Below, in pieces: positions 1 through 11,939 of a DNA stretch of 64,000 nucleotides. The DNA comes from Blastomyces gilchristii SLH14081 (Eukaryota > Ascomycota > Eurotiomycetes > Onygenales > Ajellomycetaceae): NCBI RefSeq assembly GCF_000003855.2, contig NW_003101665.1:1314013-1378012 (forward strand), given 5' to 3'. Position numbers and translations under genes: made by a program. Under the pieces are notes generated by a model, which searched no databases, was not told the DNA's origin, and saw only the letters and a program-made list of their open reading frames with translations. How positions within the stretch are numbered: the stretch's first letter is position 1; every line of letters begins with the position of its first letter.

Positions 1-2253
1 TGCTTCTTATACTCCGTATTATATGAGGATATTTAGAGACGCGGCACCCCAGAATGAACGTTAGAATGCCACTAAAATATTAGGGCGGCACTAACGAAAA
101 CACCGGGGCATAAACCACTAACTACTGAACACTAATTTATGACGTTAAACCATATAAGGAAGGCCATTACTGCGAAAGGTGCTTGCAGGAGGATCCGTCT
201 ATTATTAGATTGCGTGCGGCTCGCACCAGCGATGGGTGATGCTACATTGTTATTTCAATGTTCGGTATGGACCTCACAACCCATCTCAGATGCTGTGTCT
301 AGCCCAAGAAAAAGAGTTTTCTTGACAAAATAGAAGCAGTCGAGCCAGCCTCTTGGTTTTGAGATCAAAACCCTACAGCTAGATGATGAGAGCTTGCTCG
401 GATGAAATTCCCCTGTATGCTCCAGGATCTCCTTCCAACTTCTACATTGTCTTCCATAATTTTCCTTTCATAGCTCGTCTCTTCATACCTGGTAGACCAT
501 CCCCCAGGTGTTATTGGTATCGGGTGAAGTTTACTTGACGAAAATTGGGTTGATCAATTTCCATCTGGTCTAATCCTAAAGTGGTCGGATCGCTCTCGAA
601 GCGAGAGAGGTGCCCATATAGTAGTATCCCGCATGTGCCAGTCCCACTCCTTAACACTTATATCTTTGCCGAAGAAACGTGCTTGGGCATATGAGACGAT
701 TAGAGAGAGAGAGAGAGAGAGACCGAAGCTGGTATCTGGGGGCGATATAGAAATGGGAGCTCCATAGCATAGGGAACAGAGCCCACTCCCCAAAAATTGG
801 ATATTTCTCTTCGAAGTACTCCGTATTCCCACGCTTTCCTTCACACCGGTGGCTCTTGTTTGGCCTGAGCACTATTTCAAATGGGGATCTCTATCTCACT
901 GGACCTGACCTGGTTGGGCGGTTTCATCCCTGGAAATGTGCACAACCAAACCATGCTCCCCACCCCATCGCGTCAAAGAACGGAGGCAATGCCATGCCCT
1001 CATTGCATTCCCTTTCTACACATGATGCCGTCGAGCATAAAATACTTGTTTGAAGTGTGCGGATCATTCAAGTTTATAGAAGTAGGAATCTGTAGGTTGG
1101 TTTGAGTATGGTTATCGTGAGTAGTATTATTATATTATCACTGTTATTTACCTTGACTCTTAACTTTTACTCACGAAGATCCCCAACGCTATAGTTTCGT
1201 CCCACTTTGACCAGAAATTTAATTGCGAATGCGCCTCATCCTTTTTTTTTCTTTTTCTTTTTTTTACCAAGCCTCCCTTTCCTCCTATGCCAAATGGACT
1301 ATTGTTATTCATTTCCTCCTTCTTTGATGGGACCAACATGAACTCCCCGCCTTTGCGCCATTACGGAATATATACTGATGGCGGTGTTGCAGTACTGTAT
1401 GTATGTACTGTACGTTACATTAATGTACTGTACATACAAGGTACATTACATACATTCTTACATGGACCATGGACTAACCACCCGCTCACTCATCCCGTTA
1501 CACGTGGAATCTGTACAGTTGGACACAGATACACGGGCGAGAAGAAATGAAGATCTATGAGACTGGAGAGTGTCACTTGAGAAAGAAGAACCCCTGGAAT
1601 AGTCCTGGATTCAATGTATTTGTATCCCAGGTTTAACTTATCTTGCGTAGCAACCTGCTGGGGCTGAGAAACTTATCGTGATCAACTCCTCTTCTTTCTT
1701 TTTCTTCTTAATCATTGATAACTAATAGATAATAAGGGTACCACCCACGGAGTACACCTGGACTACGGAGTACATCACCGCCGGAAATCTGCGAAGGATG
1801 CTTGTATTACAGTATTGGCACCGTGCAGGGTTGCCTGGATAGTGGGATCTGCACCATCTACAGCCGGTTGGGGGGGTGTATTCTGACGCTTGTTTTTTCG
1901 GGGTGTCATGGATACGAGCAAATTATTGGAGCAGTGGTTGTTATTTAGGTCTTGTTGGCAGCAACAGTATTGAATTTTTCAGATACTTTTATGTTACCTC
2001 ATTACCCTCTATTCTTACTATGGTTAGTTATCGAACTCCGAAATAGTATTTATATTTTTCTTTTGTACCTGGATACAAAGTTTCTTTCGTATATGAGATG
2101 GGTACTTTATCCCATAGTAATTTACTGTATTAAGACTTACCAAGGTCAAAGGAAAACCAATCCCTATTCTGTATCAGCCCTATATAAAATCCAACAAAAG
2201 CGTCCTAATACCAAAGCCCAACCTAGCCCATACAAAACAAAGCCCTAGCTACC
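1..2253. other. intergenic, no gene recognised
   Basis: I see no conserved coding sequence; open frames here are short and unlike any family I know. The stretch holds an (AG)10 run at 702-721, pyrimidine-rich patches near 1245-1265, a GTAC/TGTA-rich patch at about 1390-1455, and three copies of the 9-mer TACTCCGTA or its complement (10-18, 817-825, 1764-1772). The right end is the 3' flank of the argininosuccinate lyase gene. Confidence 0.6.
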
Positions 2254-4253
2254 CTACACCTCCGTCCCACCAAGCGCCTTTCGCAGCGTCGCAATCTGCT
2301 CCAGAACAGCAGACCTGCTCGTGCCCCCAATGGCAGCCTTCATCTCCACAGATCGCTCGTAATCAAACACTTCCAACACATCATCGCCGAACCGGTTGTC
2401 AACAGCCTGCAGCTGGGCGAGGGTCAATTTGTCCATGGGGATTCCTTCGTTTTCTGCAAGGGCCACGACGCGGCCGGCGATGTGGTGCGTTTCGCGGAAG
2501 GGCAGGCCTGATTTGCATGTGAGTTAGTTAGGTTTTCTTGCCGGTAGGTATAGATGGGGATAGGGTGCTGGGTTCGGATAGCTTTTGGGGCTTGGTTGAT
2601 TGAAAGAGAGTTAAATTAAATTTTACCTTTGCGCACGAGATATTCTGCCAGATCGGTAGCTAGCATATCGGGAGTGAGGGCCTCGTGCATTTTCTCGGGG
2701 AAAACGGTTAGGGTGGATAGCACGCGGGTTGCGATAAGCAAGCTATCCTTCAGCGTCTTGACGTGCTCGAGGAGCGGCTCTACGCTCTCCTGTAGGTCCT
2801 TGTTATATGTAGACGGAAGGCCCTTAATGGTCATCATTAGACCAGCCATGCCACCAAATATTCTACCGCATTTGCCTCGTAGGAGCTCGAGGGAGTCACC
2901 TGCGTTGTTAAACAGCTGTTAGACCCGCCGTCAAACTTTCACAGGAAAACTGGAGGAAAGGGGAGAGAGGACACATACTATTCTTTTTCTGAGGCATCAA
3001 CGAGCTTCCGGTGGTGTAGGCATCCGACAGGCGGACAAATCCAAACTCAGTCGTGCCGTAAACAATAAGATCCTCGCTCCAACGGGAAATGTGCAACATC
3101 AATGAAGAGCCCCATTGCATCGTTTCTAAGATGAAATCCCGGTCTCCAACAGCGGACATGCTGTTGTGGATCAGACCCTCAAAGCCCAGTTCTTTCGCCA
3201 TACCTTCCCGGTCAATTCCAAACGCATTTCCCGACAAAGCTCCGCAGCCAAGGGGGCTCCGGTTAACGTGTTTTATCACCTCGCGCAGGCGCTCTAGGTC
3301 GTTCATGAAAAAGGTACCGTAACTGAGCATCCAGTGGCTCCATCGAACTGGCTGTGATGAAAAGAATCAGTAAATTCCTCTTCCCCCCCACACCCCTTTT
3401 CTCTTGAATTCATTTGTTGCGGAAGTAAGTACCTGTCCACGCTGCAGGTGGGTGTATCCGGGCATGACATATTCGATATCACTCTCTGCTCGTTCCGCAA
3501 TGACCTTTAATAGGTCGATAAGGTAAGTTTCGATCACCCGTAACTCGTCCCGAAGCCAGAGCCGCAAATCGGTAGCGACCTGGTCATTTCGACTACGCCC
3601 TCTGTTGGATTGAATGAACAGCATTGTCAGCTCTCTAAGCAAAATTTTCCTCTATGACCAAACCTCCATTTAGTTGAGCCCGCGGCGCGCGTACGCCGTA
3701 CAACAGTCGAACCAATCTAGGAAGTGGAACGGGCACCAAGGGAAAAGAAAAGCACAAAAACCTGTCTGTAAGCCCTCACTTACGTATGAAGCTTCCCAGC
3801 AATCTCCTTGCCAATAATCTCCCCCAATCTGCGCTCGTTCGCCGTATGGATATCTTCATCGACACCGGGGAAAATTTTAAAGATGCCCTGCCGCCATTCC
3901 TCCCGCACCTGCCTCAACCCTGTCTCAATGGTCCTGAACTCGTCCTCGGTAAGGATTCCAGTTGCGACATTTGCTCGCGCAAAGGCAATGGAGCCGGCTA
4001 TGTCCTGTTCGTAAAACGCCTTGTCGAAGTATATGGACTCGTTGTATGCAACCATCAATGGGTCGGTGGCGCCTAGAGGGAGGGCAATTGATATAGGTTA
4101 GAGGGATAGCGGCGAACTGTTTGGTGCTCTTTGACTAGTAGGGAAGAAAAAGGGGGGATTGTTTATAGGTGATGTCAGCTTACCTGTAAACCGGCCACCC
4201 CAGAGTTTACCAGCAACCGCTCCGGAAGCGGTTTGTTGGTTTGGTGAAGCCAT
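2254..4253 (-). CDS. ARG4: argininosuccinate lyase
   Basis: Catalyses argininosuccinate to arginine plus fumarate, the last step of arginine synthesis; a fumarase/aspartase-superfamily homotetramer in the cytosol. My model has six exons (complement of 4253-4184, 4072-3784, 3601-3433, 3351-2979, 2899-2627, 2507-2254), all with GT-AG introns, giving 475 aa, close to the family length of about 460-470. Visible landmarks: N-terminal [18 protein letters not shown] near residue 121, and the superfamily signature SSLMPQKKN at about 292-300 carrying the catalytic-loop serine. The start is the only ATG in frame before KLWGGRF. The signature reads KKNS where many homologues have KKNP, because the exon 4/5 junction falls there. 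Gene symbol follows the yeast orthologue. Same strand as the next gene but 1.3 kb apart, so independently transcribed. Confidence 0.97.
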
Positions 4254-5339
4254 TGAAGCTTGTGGGATTGCAATTGGTGGGGAGGGAGGGAGGTGATGAG
4301 GTGCTGAGTTTCAGCGATTTTGTGCAGTCCTTTTTTTGTAAATATTTCCGATTGACTCTTAAATACTCACAAATGCGCGCGCAAAATAAATTTAAGTTGC
4401 CAAGTCACGGGTAGTTAAATAGCAACACGCGGATGGGGTCCTTTCTGCCGCCGCTTTTGCTCAGAATCATTCAACCGCTAACTACAGAGTATAGTGTAGG
4501 GCTGTACTCTACTATGCACTCCAATTCTCCATCTCCACCAAACATTCTTTAAGCAAAATGCCTCCTCCATGGGGTTTGTCCGATTTCTTCGCCTCGCCTC
4601 GCCTGGCCTCGGATACCTTCTGTACTAATTATCCTCCCCGTATTCGCTGTTCTGAAAATCTGGAAGCCCTGAAGAAGGTAGCCCCCCCTCCTGACGTACA
4701 GACAGCTTCCTTCTTGGAGGCGTGAAGGGGCATGCACAGTAATAATGTTAATAACTAGTTACCTCTTCCCCATTCTGGCCGGCGTAACGTTTTTCCTCCT
4801 GGATGGAAGCCTACGAAGTCTGTAGGGAGCAATTGGGCCTTGAGGCGATGTGTCAGCGCCGCATATCAACTATGATCAAGTAGGCGGAAAAGGAGTAGGA
4901 CGGTATCTGTATATTCCGCATTTGAGGTAATCTCTTTGGCCATTTACTCCTACTTCTCACTTCCAATCCCTTCTCATAAGCTTTCTCCGGGTGAGGATTG
5001 TGTTGCGTGAAGCGGTCTGAAAGCTAGACTTTTAGTTATCTCTACCAACTATCTTAGATATCCGAGGCAAATGAAGGAATGAATTAAAAGATCTCTGGAG
5101 AGCTCTGCTAAGATACCGCAACATACATACATATTCAATTGTATTGCTCCATACAAAGGCCCAACACTCTGCTATTGGGGTATTCATTTATTCGCAATGT
5201 TGTCTGTCGTCTTTCAAAATCCAGGGGTATATCCTCCTTCGTTCTCCCCCATCGAGTACACATAAACAGTATGGCAAAATAGAGTTAAGGAAGAGGCGAC
5301 GAAATAGGGCGCGAAAAGGGTAAAGGGAAAGGGGAATAA

Positions 5340-5387
<48 letters not shown>

Positions 5388-5563
5388 CAGAACAGAATTA
5401 CCAAATACGACCGAAATCAAAGGGGAAAAAAAACGAAGAAAACTATACACAATCAGAGTTCACAAGGCTGAGCACTTGTCTATTCCTCACACAGCAGCAG
5501 TATCATTCAGATATCATCATCGTGGTTAGCGTCTCTTCCCCTCTCTGAAAAAAAAAGAATCTA
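4254..5563. other. intergenic between the lyase and acyl-CoA synthetase genes
   Basis: Contains the promoter side of the argininosuccinate lyase gene and the 3' flank of the acyl-CoA synthetase gene. I find no gene. The only clear structure is a 45-nt adenine run at 5341-5385, listed separately. Confidence 0.6.
5341..5385. repeat. poly(A)45 tract
   Basis: Uninterrupted run of 45 adenines, about 180 bp beyond the stop codon of the minus-strand acyl-CoA synthetase gene. On that gene's strand it is a poly(T) tract. No retroposon body or target duplication was recognised next to it. Its exact length is unreliable because homopolymers of this size slip during sequencing. Confidence 0.95.
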
Positions 5564-7851
5564 CTACAACTTAACTCTCCCCGCCTTCACAGTATCCCAC
5601 TCCGCTTTCCCGAACGGCACATACTTCCCCTCTCTAAGCCAATACAACCGATCGTCCACCCCCTTTCTATTCAACAAATCCACATCCACCCCTTCCTTCC
5701 TTAGCACATGTTTCTGCTGCTTATTATTGCCAGTTGACTGCATCTCTCTCGTCACCCTGAGAAATAGCGGTACGGCATACTTGGGCAGGTTCTCGGACGC
5801 AAGACTAGCCAACGAGTTCAGTACGGCAGGTGAAGGTTCCAGAATTGGTATTTCCGATGCGTCATTCTCGCGCTTAGAACCTGGTGCGGGGGTAACGGTC
5901 GCCTGCTCACGAAAGACGATGGCAGCGCAACCGGCACGACCGTCGTTGTTCGGCACTGCGACACCGTAGACGTTCGCTTCGAGCACCTCGGGGTGCTTGC
6001 CGAGGACTTCAGAGACTTCGTTTGTGGACACGTTCTCGCTGCGCCAGCGGAAGGTGTCGCCGATACGGTCAGAGAAATACCAGCGGCCTTCAGGATCCCA
6101 GCGCACGACGTCGCCGGTCCGGAACCACGCGTCCCCCTTCTTCAGCACGTCACGCAATATCTTGCCCTCTGTCGCGCCTTTGTTGTTGAAGTAGCCCTGG
6201 AAGGTCGACTTGATGTTGTCAGCGTTTAGAGCGAAGAGTAACTCGCCAGGCTCCCCTCTGGGGACTTTCGTGCAGAAACCCGTCTTAGGATCGCGCTGTG
6301 GCTGTTCAGTTTCATAGTCCAGCTCAACGACTGCCACGGTACGGCCGGCTATCAGCTGGGTAAGTAGGCCGTTCTTTCCGATGGCTCCTGCGGTGTAGTC
6401 ATTGCCGGATCTGTTCCAGCTGCCAGAGTTGCCCTCTGTCGAAGCATAGAATTCACAGATAATCGGCACGTTGAATCGCTCTTTAATGCGATTCCACACG
6501 TCCGGCCGCAGGCCGTTGCCGTAGAGCATGCGCACATTGTTCTTGACATCAAGATCCTCGCCGGTGACAGGGTCGATTTCGCGTGGTGTAGCGAGCAGGT
6601 ATCGGAGGGTTTCGCCAACATATTGAACGACAGTTGCTTCGGTGTTGCGGACCTCTTTCCAGAAATTGCTGGCGGAGAACTTGCGGCCAATTATTATGGT
6701 TGTTCCTGAAACCATGCAGGCTAGGTAACCTAGAATGGCAGCTGTGGAGTGGTAAAGCGGCATGCACTGGGAAGTATTAGCCCGGACATTCTCACTAGAG
6801 AGAAATAGAAGAAAAAAACACGAATATAGAGGTACGGGAGGAATCTTGCATAATAGAAACACAATAATAGGGACCAAAGCAGAAATGCCACATACTGTGT
6901 AAACGCGATCTGTCCTTTTCAAACCCATCCATTTGCTAACAAATCCGGCGCCCATGATGCATTTGTGCCAGCTAACAATGGCAGGCTTTGGTAATCCCGT
7001 CGTGCCGCTGGTATATATGAGAGTGGCTGTCGCAAGTTAGATATCACTGAACAGGGAGAAAGCCCTCGTGGCTCCAAGTATTGGCGCAAGCTAAGCTACT
7101 TACCAGTATCGCTTGCGAGTGACCCAGGCCGACTCGAATTCGGAGCGCGCTCAGCTGGCGTCAGTAAGATTTCCCTCTCCAACGCTTTATCATAGAACAC
7201 CACCTGGACGGCGCCACCTTCGCTGAAGTCTGGCTTGGAAAACACCTCCAGCTGCTCCGGTGGGAAAAATTCCTCTTGCAACTCTCGCTCAACAAATAGG
7301 ATGCGGGCAGTCGACACCATAACACAGTGCTCCAAAGAACCCTTGGCTAAGTTATAATTGATAAAAGCCGGCGTCGCGCCAATACTCCAAAGTCCCATCC
7401 ACATAAAGATGAACGCAGCAGAGTTCATAAAATCCATAGCCACCACATCACCCGTTTTGATGCCATAAGTCTTTTTGAACCAGGTGCCGTAGCGCAGGGA
7501 AGTTGTGTATAATTCGTGGAAGGTCCAGGTTTGCCCGTCGTAGACGACAGCGGGGTTATTGGTGGTGCGCTTGTCCAGTGCGTTCCTCTCCATGATATTG
7601 AACAGATTGCACTGGCCTCGTCGCTCAGCTAGGATACGATTGAGGGCGGAACGGGTGAGGGCGGACACCACATTAAGGTCCTCTGAGATGCCCCATCGTG
7701 CGTCCAGATAGGCAACCGACGCAGCGGCCGCTGGCACAGCCAAGGATAATGGAACCGCTGTTTGGACATCGTTAGTTGGCAACCTGAATTATTTATTGAA
7801 CACTCGCTCTGGAGGAATGGCGGGGAGATTATATGTACCTGCAAGAGCCAT
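5564..7851 (-). CDS. FAT1: fatty acid transporter / very-long-chain acyl-CoA synthetase (FATP family)
   Basis: ANL-superfamily enzyme that activates very-long-chain fatty acids to CoA thioesters with ATP and couples this to fatty acid uptake. Exons on the complement: 7851-7839, 7757-about 7100, 7028-6896, 6766-5564; predicted 668 aa, near the roughly 670 aa of yeast Fat1. Landmarks: AMP-binding P-loop YTSGTTGLPKPA at about 229-240, MPLYHSTAAILGY, YASTEGNSG, the FATP signature TGDVVRWDPEGRWYFSDRIG and C-terminal RDGRAGCAA-like NNDGRAGCAAIVF. The first exon is only 13 nt (MALA). At the exon 2 donor, the consensus GTAAGT leaves the frame wrong; a second GT four nt downstream (GTAGCT) restores it, otherwise there is a 2-bp expansion in the following (TC)3. 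Localisation to peroxisome, ER or lipid droplet is inferred from the family. Confidence 0.93.
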
Positions 7852-9283
7852 TTGAGGCGTAGTAGGAGAGTATAGAACAAACGAAACGGAGAGATTGAGA
7901 AGTCGAGGTGGGATATTGGAATACAAAAAGGAAATAGAAATAAGGTTAGAAAAAAGTTACCAGAAGAAGCAAGGAAAACAAAAGAAGCAAATAAAGGGAA
8001 GGTTTGCTGGTCATTAGTAGTTGGGCTGAGCGGATACGGCAGATGCGTGATTATTTACTTTTCCGCCTCCATTCGTGAATCCGCGCCACCGGTCCAAACT
8101 AACTGGCGACAGAACAGCTGGGTATTTTCTTGGGTGGGTTCTATAGGAGAAGCCTACACGCTAGGTTCAACGACGCTATGGGAAAGCAGACACAGCGATT
8201 TGGAATAAAGGATTTGATTGTCGCTAACTCGCAAGGAGGAGAGGATCCCAAGATTGGGCGGAGTGGTCGACTCTATGCAGCATCGACATAGTGCAGAAAA
8301 TGAACCAACGCACGAAAAGGAGCAAAAAGCCAACCTCGGCGTGAAGTTGAGAGCGGGAGCCGGGACGGAGGCTACACAGCAGCTTGTTTGGGATGCAACC
8401 TGCCCACGGTTTGTCCATGTCAAGTTGTCAACGCGCAATTGCATATGACACCGAGCAAGCAGTTAGTGTCAGCTAAGAGCTCAGAACTGGTGGAGTTAAA
8501 CGCTAGTTAGGCGATTGGCAGCTGGCTGGCGACCATGAGGGCTCCTCGACACGAATTGGCAGCATCCCGTGCTATCAAGTTCACTTTACAAAACATTATC
8601 TCAAGATGAAGATGAAGACTAGTAGGAAGATGATGAAGAGATGTCGTTGAAACATGCCCGATCGATCGGACACATACGACCCTGGAAACGAGCCTCCTCA
8701 TCACGTGGACCTCCTTTTGCTGTATACGCAGTAGTTGCCTTACTGGAATCCCTGGACTATCCTCCATCTTGGCCCTACATCTGACCCCATGGGGTCCGGC
8801 TGCTTATCAAAATTTAATGTACACAGAATTGCTACGGATGTGCAGGACAGTCTCCTTCACGTGCGGCCCGAATGCGGACAATTGGCCAGGGTGAAATGGC
8901 TTCTTAATCTGGCTACGATGGTTTTATAGGGATTTGTTGTTCCGTTGTGCTCAAACTAACAACAATTAGTTTAACTAAATAACTAGCCTTTTTAGAAGAA
9001 ATACCGAGTCGAGCTTATCGCAGCATCCCCCGCACCGAGGCATCACAGAGCAACAATGCGGGCCTTAAGCGGCTCGGAAAGCCGGACCTGGGCTCGCAGC
9101 ATGTCGACCTTCCAAGTTCCTTGTGGCGGGGAAATTCTCGAATGTGATGGTATTTGCTCAGGGACTACAATAAATAATAACATTATTCAATGAATGAAGG
9201 CGTCTATGGCGAGAGGCATACGATCGTTTATCGAATCTACCAGATAACTAACCACTCTCATAACAATTCCACACTATATGTCC
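7852..9283. other. intergenic, no gene recognised
   Basis: Upstream region of the acyl-CoA synthetase gene and downstream region of the aminotransferase gene. Purine-rich sequence lies at about 7900-8010, just upstream of the 13-nt first exon. No frame shows a recognisable domain and no RNA gene was found. Confidence 0.55.
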
Positions 9284-10773
9284 TTACTTGCTAACAGACA
9301 CATTCTCGAACCCATCCTGCAAAAACCCCTTCAAGCCTTCAAGCGCCCGTTCCAACGCCTGTGTCTCCATAACAAACCCAATCCTCACATAACCCCTATA
9401 ATCCTTCACATCCCCATCCCCATCCCCAACCCCATTCCCAAAACATACACTCCCCGGCACAACCAACACCCCTTCCTTCTCCAGCAACTTCTCACAAAAC
9501 TCCACATCATCCACTGGCTTCCCCATCTTTGAAAACCTCACAAAAGCCACAGTCCCACCCACAGGCTTCACCCACTCACACGCCCACCGATGCTGCTCAA
9601 TAAACCCCTCTAACAACCCTAGATTATGCCGCGCGAGCCCATTATTGCGCTTGAGCAGGTTATGCAAACACCCCTCGTCCAACGCGTAGTGGGCGATTTC
9701 CTGGTCCAGCTGGCTTACTGAGATCATCGTGTAAGGGCGCCAGGACTCGCATGCCCGCACCAAGTCAACGTTGGGCGAAGCGAGCCAGCCGACCCGGACG
9801 CCGGAGAGGGAGGAGGCTTTGGACATTGATCCGGAGACGATCACGTTCTCGTAGCCTAGGGACATCATTGATGGTGGGAACTCCGGGTCGGCAGGTGTGA
9901 TGGAGTGGAAGAGGGGTCTGTAGACTTCGTCGCTGATGACGGTTATAGAATGTTCGCGCGCGACTTCGATGATGGATTCGAGCGTTGAGCGTGGGATTAT
10001 GGCGCCGGTGGGATTTTGGGGATTGCTTTGGATATCAATTAGTGATATAGTCCCGTAAAAAATAAAACAACAACCAAAACAAACAAACAATTTGACGTAC
10101 TTAATCACAATAAACTTGGTATTTTCCTTAATCATGCCCTTCAACGCGTCAATATCTAGCCGCCAGTTATCCTCCCCTTTCGTCCTCCACAAGCTAACCT
10201 CCGCCCCCAACGCAGCGGGCTGCGTATACAGCTGCTGATACGTAGGATAGTGGCATATAACATGATCACCACGACTGCACAGGCCGTAGAATATCAGGAA
10301 ATTCGCCAGCGATGCGCCTGGTGTTATGAGTACATTCTCTGCCGAGAGCGTGGTTGAGAGCTTGACCGAGTATAGACCGGCTAGGCGGTTGCGGAGCTTC
10401 TCTGTGCCACATGGTGGGCCATAGTCCATGTTTCTGGAAAGGAGGTCTGCGGATATGATACCATTTTCGTCGTTGGTGGAGGCGGATGGATTGTCGGAGA
10501 GTAGTTTGAGCTCTCTGAAGGGGATGGGGAGGGCGCAAGAACTAGTGATGTTGTGTTTAGCCTTGGGGCCGTTGACGTTGAGGTACTGGAGGGAAGTTGG
10601 GAGTTAGTTGGCCGGTTTTCTTGGTCGCATATCTATATAGTAGCTCTGGGAGAGGGACATATAGAATCGTTGGCCCCGGGCAGGGGGGGGGGAGGTGGGC
10701 GGTTATATATCCAGCGGGACGGCAAAGGGAGAGAACTTACATCCTCAAGGACGAATGGTGTAATTTTTACCAT
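9284..10773 (-). CDS. PLP-dependent class I/II aminotransferase
   Basis: Fold-type I pyridoxal-phosphate enzyme. Exons on the complement: 10773-10741, 10585-10101 and 10025-9284, giving 419 aa; both introns are GT-AG and the first exon encodes MVKITPFVLED. Landmarks: MDYGPPCGTEKLR near residue 64 (substrate-binding region), GASLANFL, NNPQNPTGAI created exactly by joining exons 2 and 3, ISDEVY (PLP pyridine aspartate near 205), and SGSMSKASSLSGVRVGW with the Schiff-base lysine at about 242 and the phosphate-binding arginine. It resembles ACC-synthase/alanine-aminotransferase-like fungal proteins, but the substrate cannot be read from sequence. Divergent from the ABC transporter gene across about 1.2 kb, where any shared control would lie. 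Confidence 0.9.
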
Positions 10774-11939
10774 TGTGATAGTTCGCAATTTAATCTCCTG
10801 GATAGAAAAGGGGTAAATGTAGTATCGCGAGCCTTTTCTTCTGCTCTATTCCTGCTTCTCGTCCTGAATGTATATTAGGCGGGGTAAATCGGTCTCGTAT
10901 CTTCAATTGCTCAACCAAGCCACAGCCCACATAACCCATTCGCCCTTCGCCGCCCTACACTCTACGCCCTTCCGTTGAGCAGCTCTAAATTCGTGATGAA
11001 TGGGCGTATTCTGCAACAGACCTTTCGTTGCTTATTGAGTTGTACAGGATTGGCGTTTGTTGGATAAGCTGCACGGCCACAGCGGTTTCGGAATTGTGAC
11101 GATGCCAAGATTCGGCCACAAAATGTCCATCTCCGGCGTTACCCAACCACAGCCGGTGTGTTCAAGAAAGGGCGCATTTATTGGAGATACAGGGACGAGA
11201 TCAAGGGTATGCTGTCCAGTTATTTACCAGTATCCTGTTTTACACTGTGACTCCTGGCCAGGATACAAATCTTACGCATTTGCCGGGCTGGAAGCTTATT
11301 GTTGTTGGCAGTTAGTTGTAGAGCCGCATGGCATCATCTCCAATTACTGATCCCAGCCTCAGGATATCGACAATCGCAATAACCGGGCCCGGAGCATTAA
11401 GTGATTGGAGCTATCAACATCAAAGCATATATACGGAGTAGATATAACATAGTACAGAGCAGTAGCTGCGAGAGATGTTCCCGGTGAGTGCAACGCTCCT
11501 GGCGCAGTGATGACTAAGGTCTGACTAACCAATTGCTGGCCCCGAGGCAACGTCATGTAGACAACGGCCTCATCCCTCATCCACAACAACTCCAACTTCA
11601 GATCCACAGCCTTGAGTTGCTGCTGTCTGGCATCTCCGAGCAAGGCCGCTATAAAAATCTCTTGTCATCACGAACCTGTACGTGGATGCTTGGGTTTCGC
11701 AGCGAGAAGAAAATAAAGAGCCTATTCTAGCTACTAGAGACCAGGCTCCAGCCACCCCTATCACTCCCGGATGAACTAGGTTTCTACTCCGCAACTCCGT
11801 CTCCATGCTTCTACACTTGTTACCAATAACTACTTAAGGTTATACTGTCGCTTGGTGTGGCCTTTGCTCCGCCGTCACCTCGTCTCTGTTTATATGCGCC
11901 AACCGTCCGCCTTCCCTTGACCTCGTATAACCATCCGCG
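10774..11939. other. divergent intergenic region (aminotransferase / ABC transporter)
   Basis: Holds the two divergent promoters. A G-run and TATA-like stretches flank the aminotransferase start. A TACGGAGTA copy is at 11432-11440. I see no gene, although an open frame runs for about 95 codons at 11057-11350 without recognisable similarity. Confidence 0.55.

Noticed and set aside
5214..5450. 78-codon minus-strand frame rich in phenylalanine
   Set aside because: It is the translation of the poly(A)45 tract read in reverse; no conserved sequence on either side.
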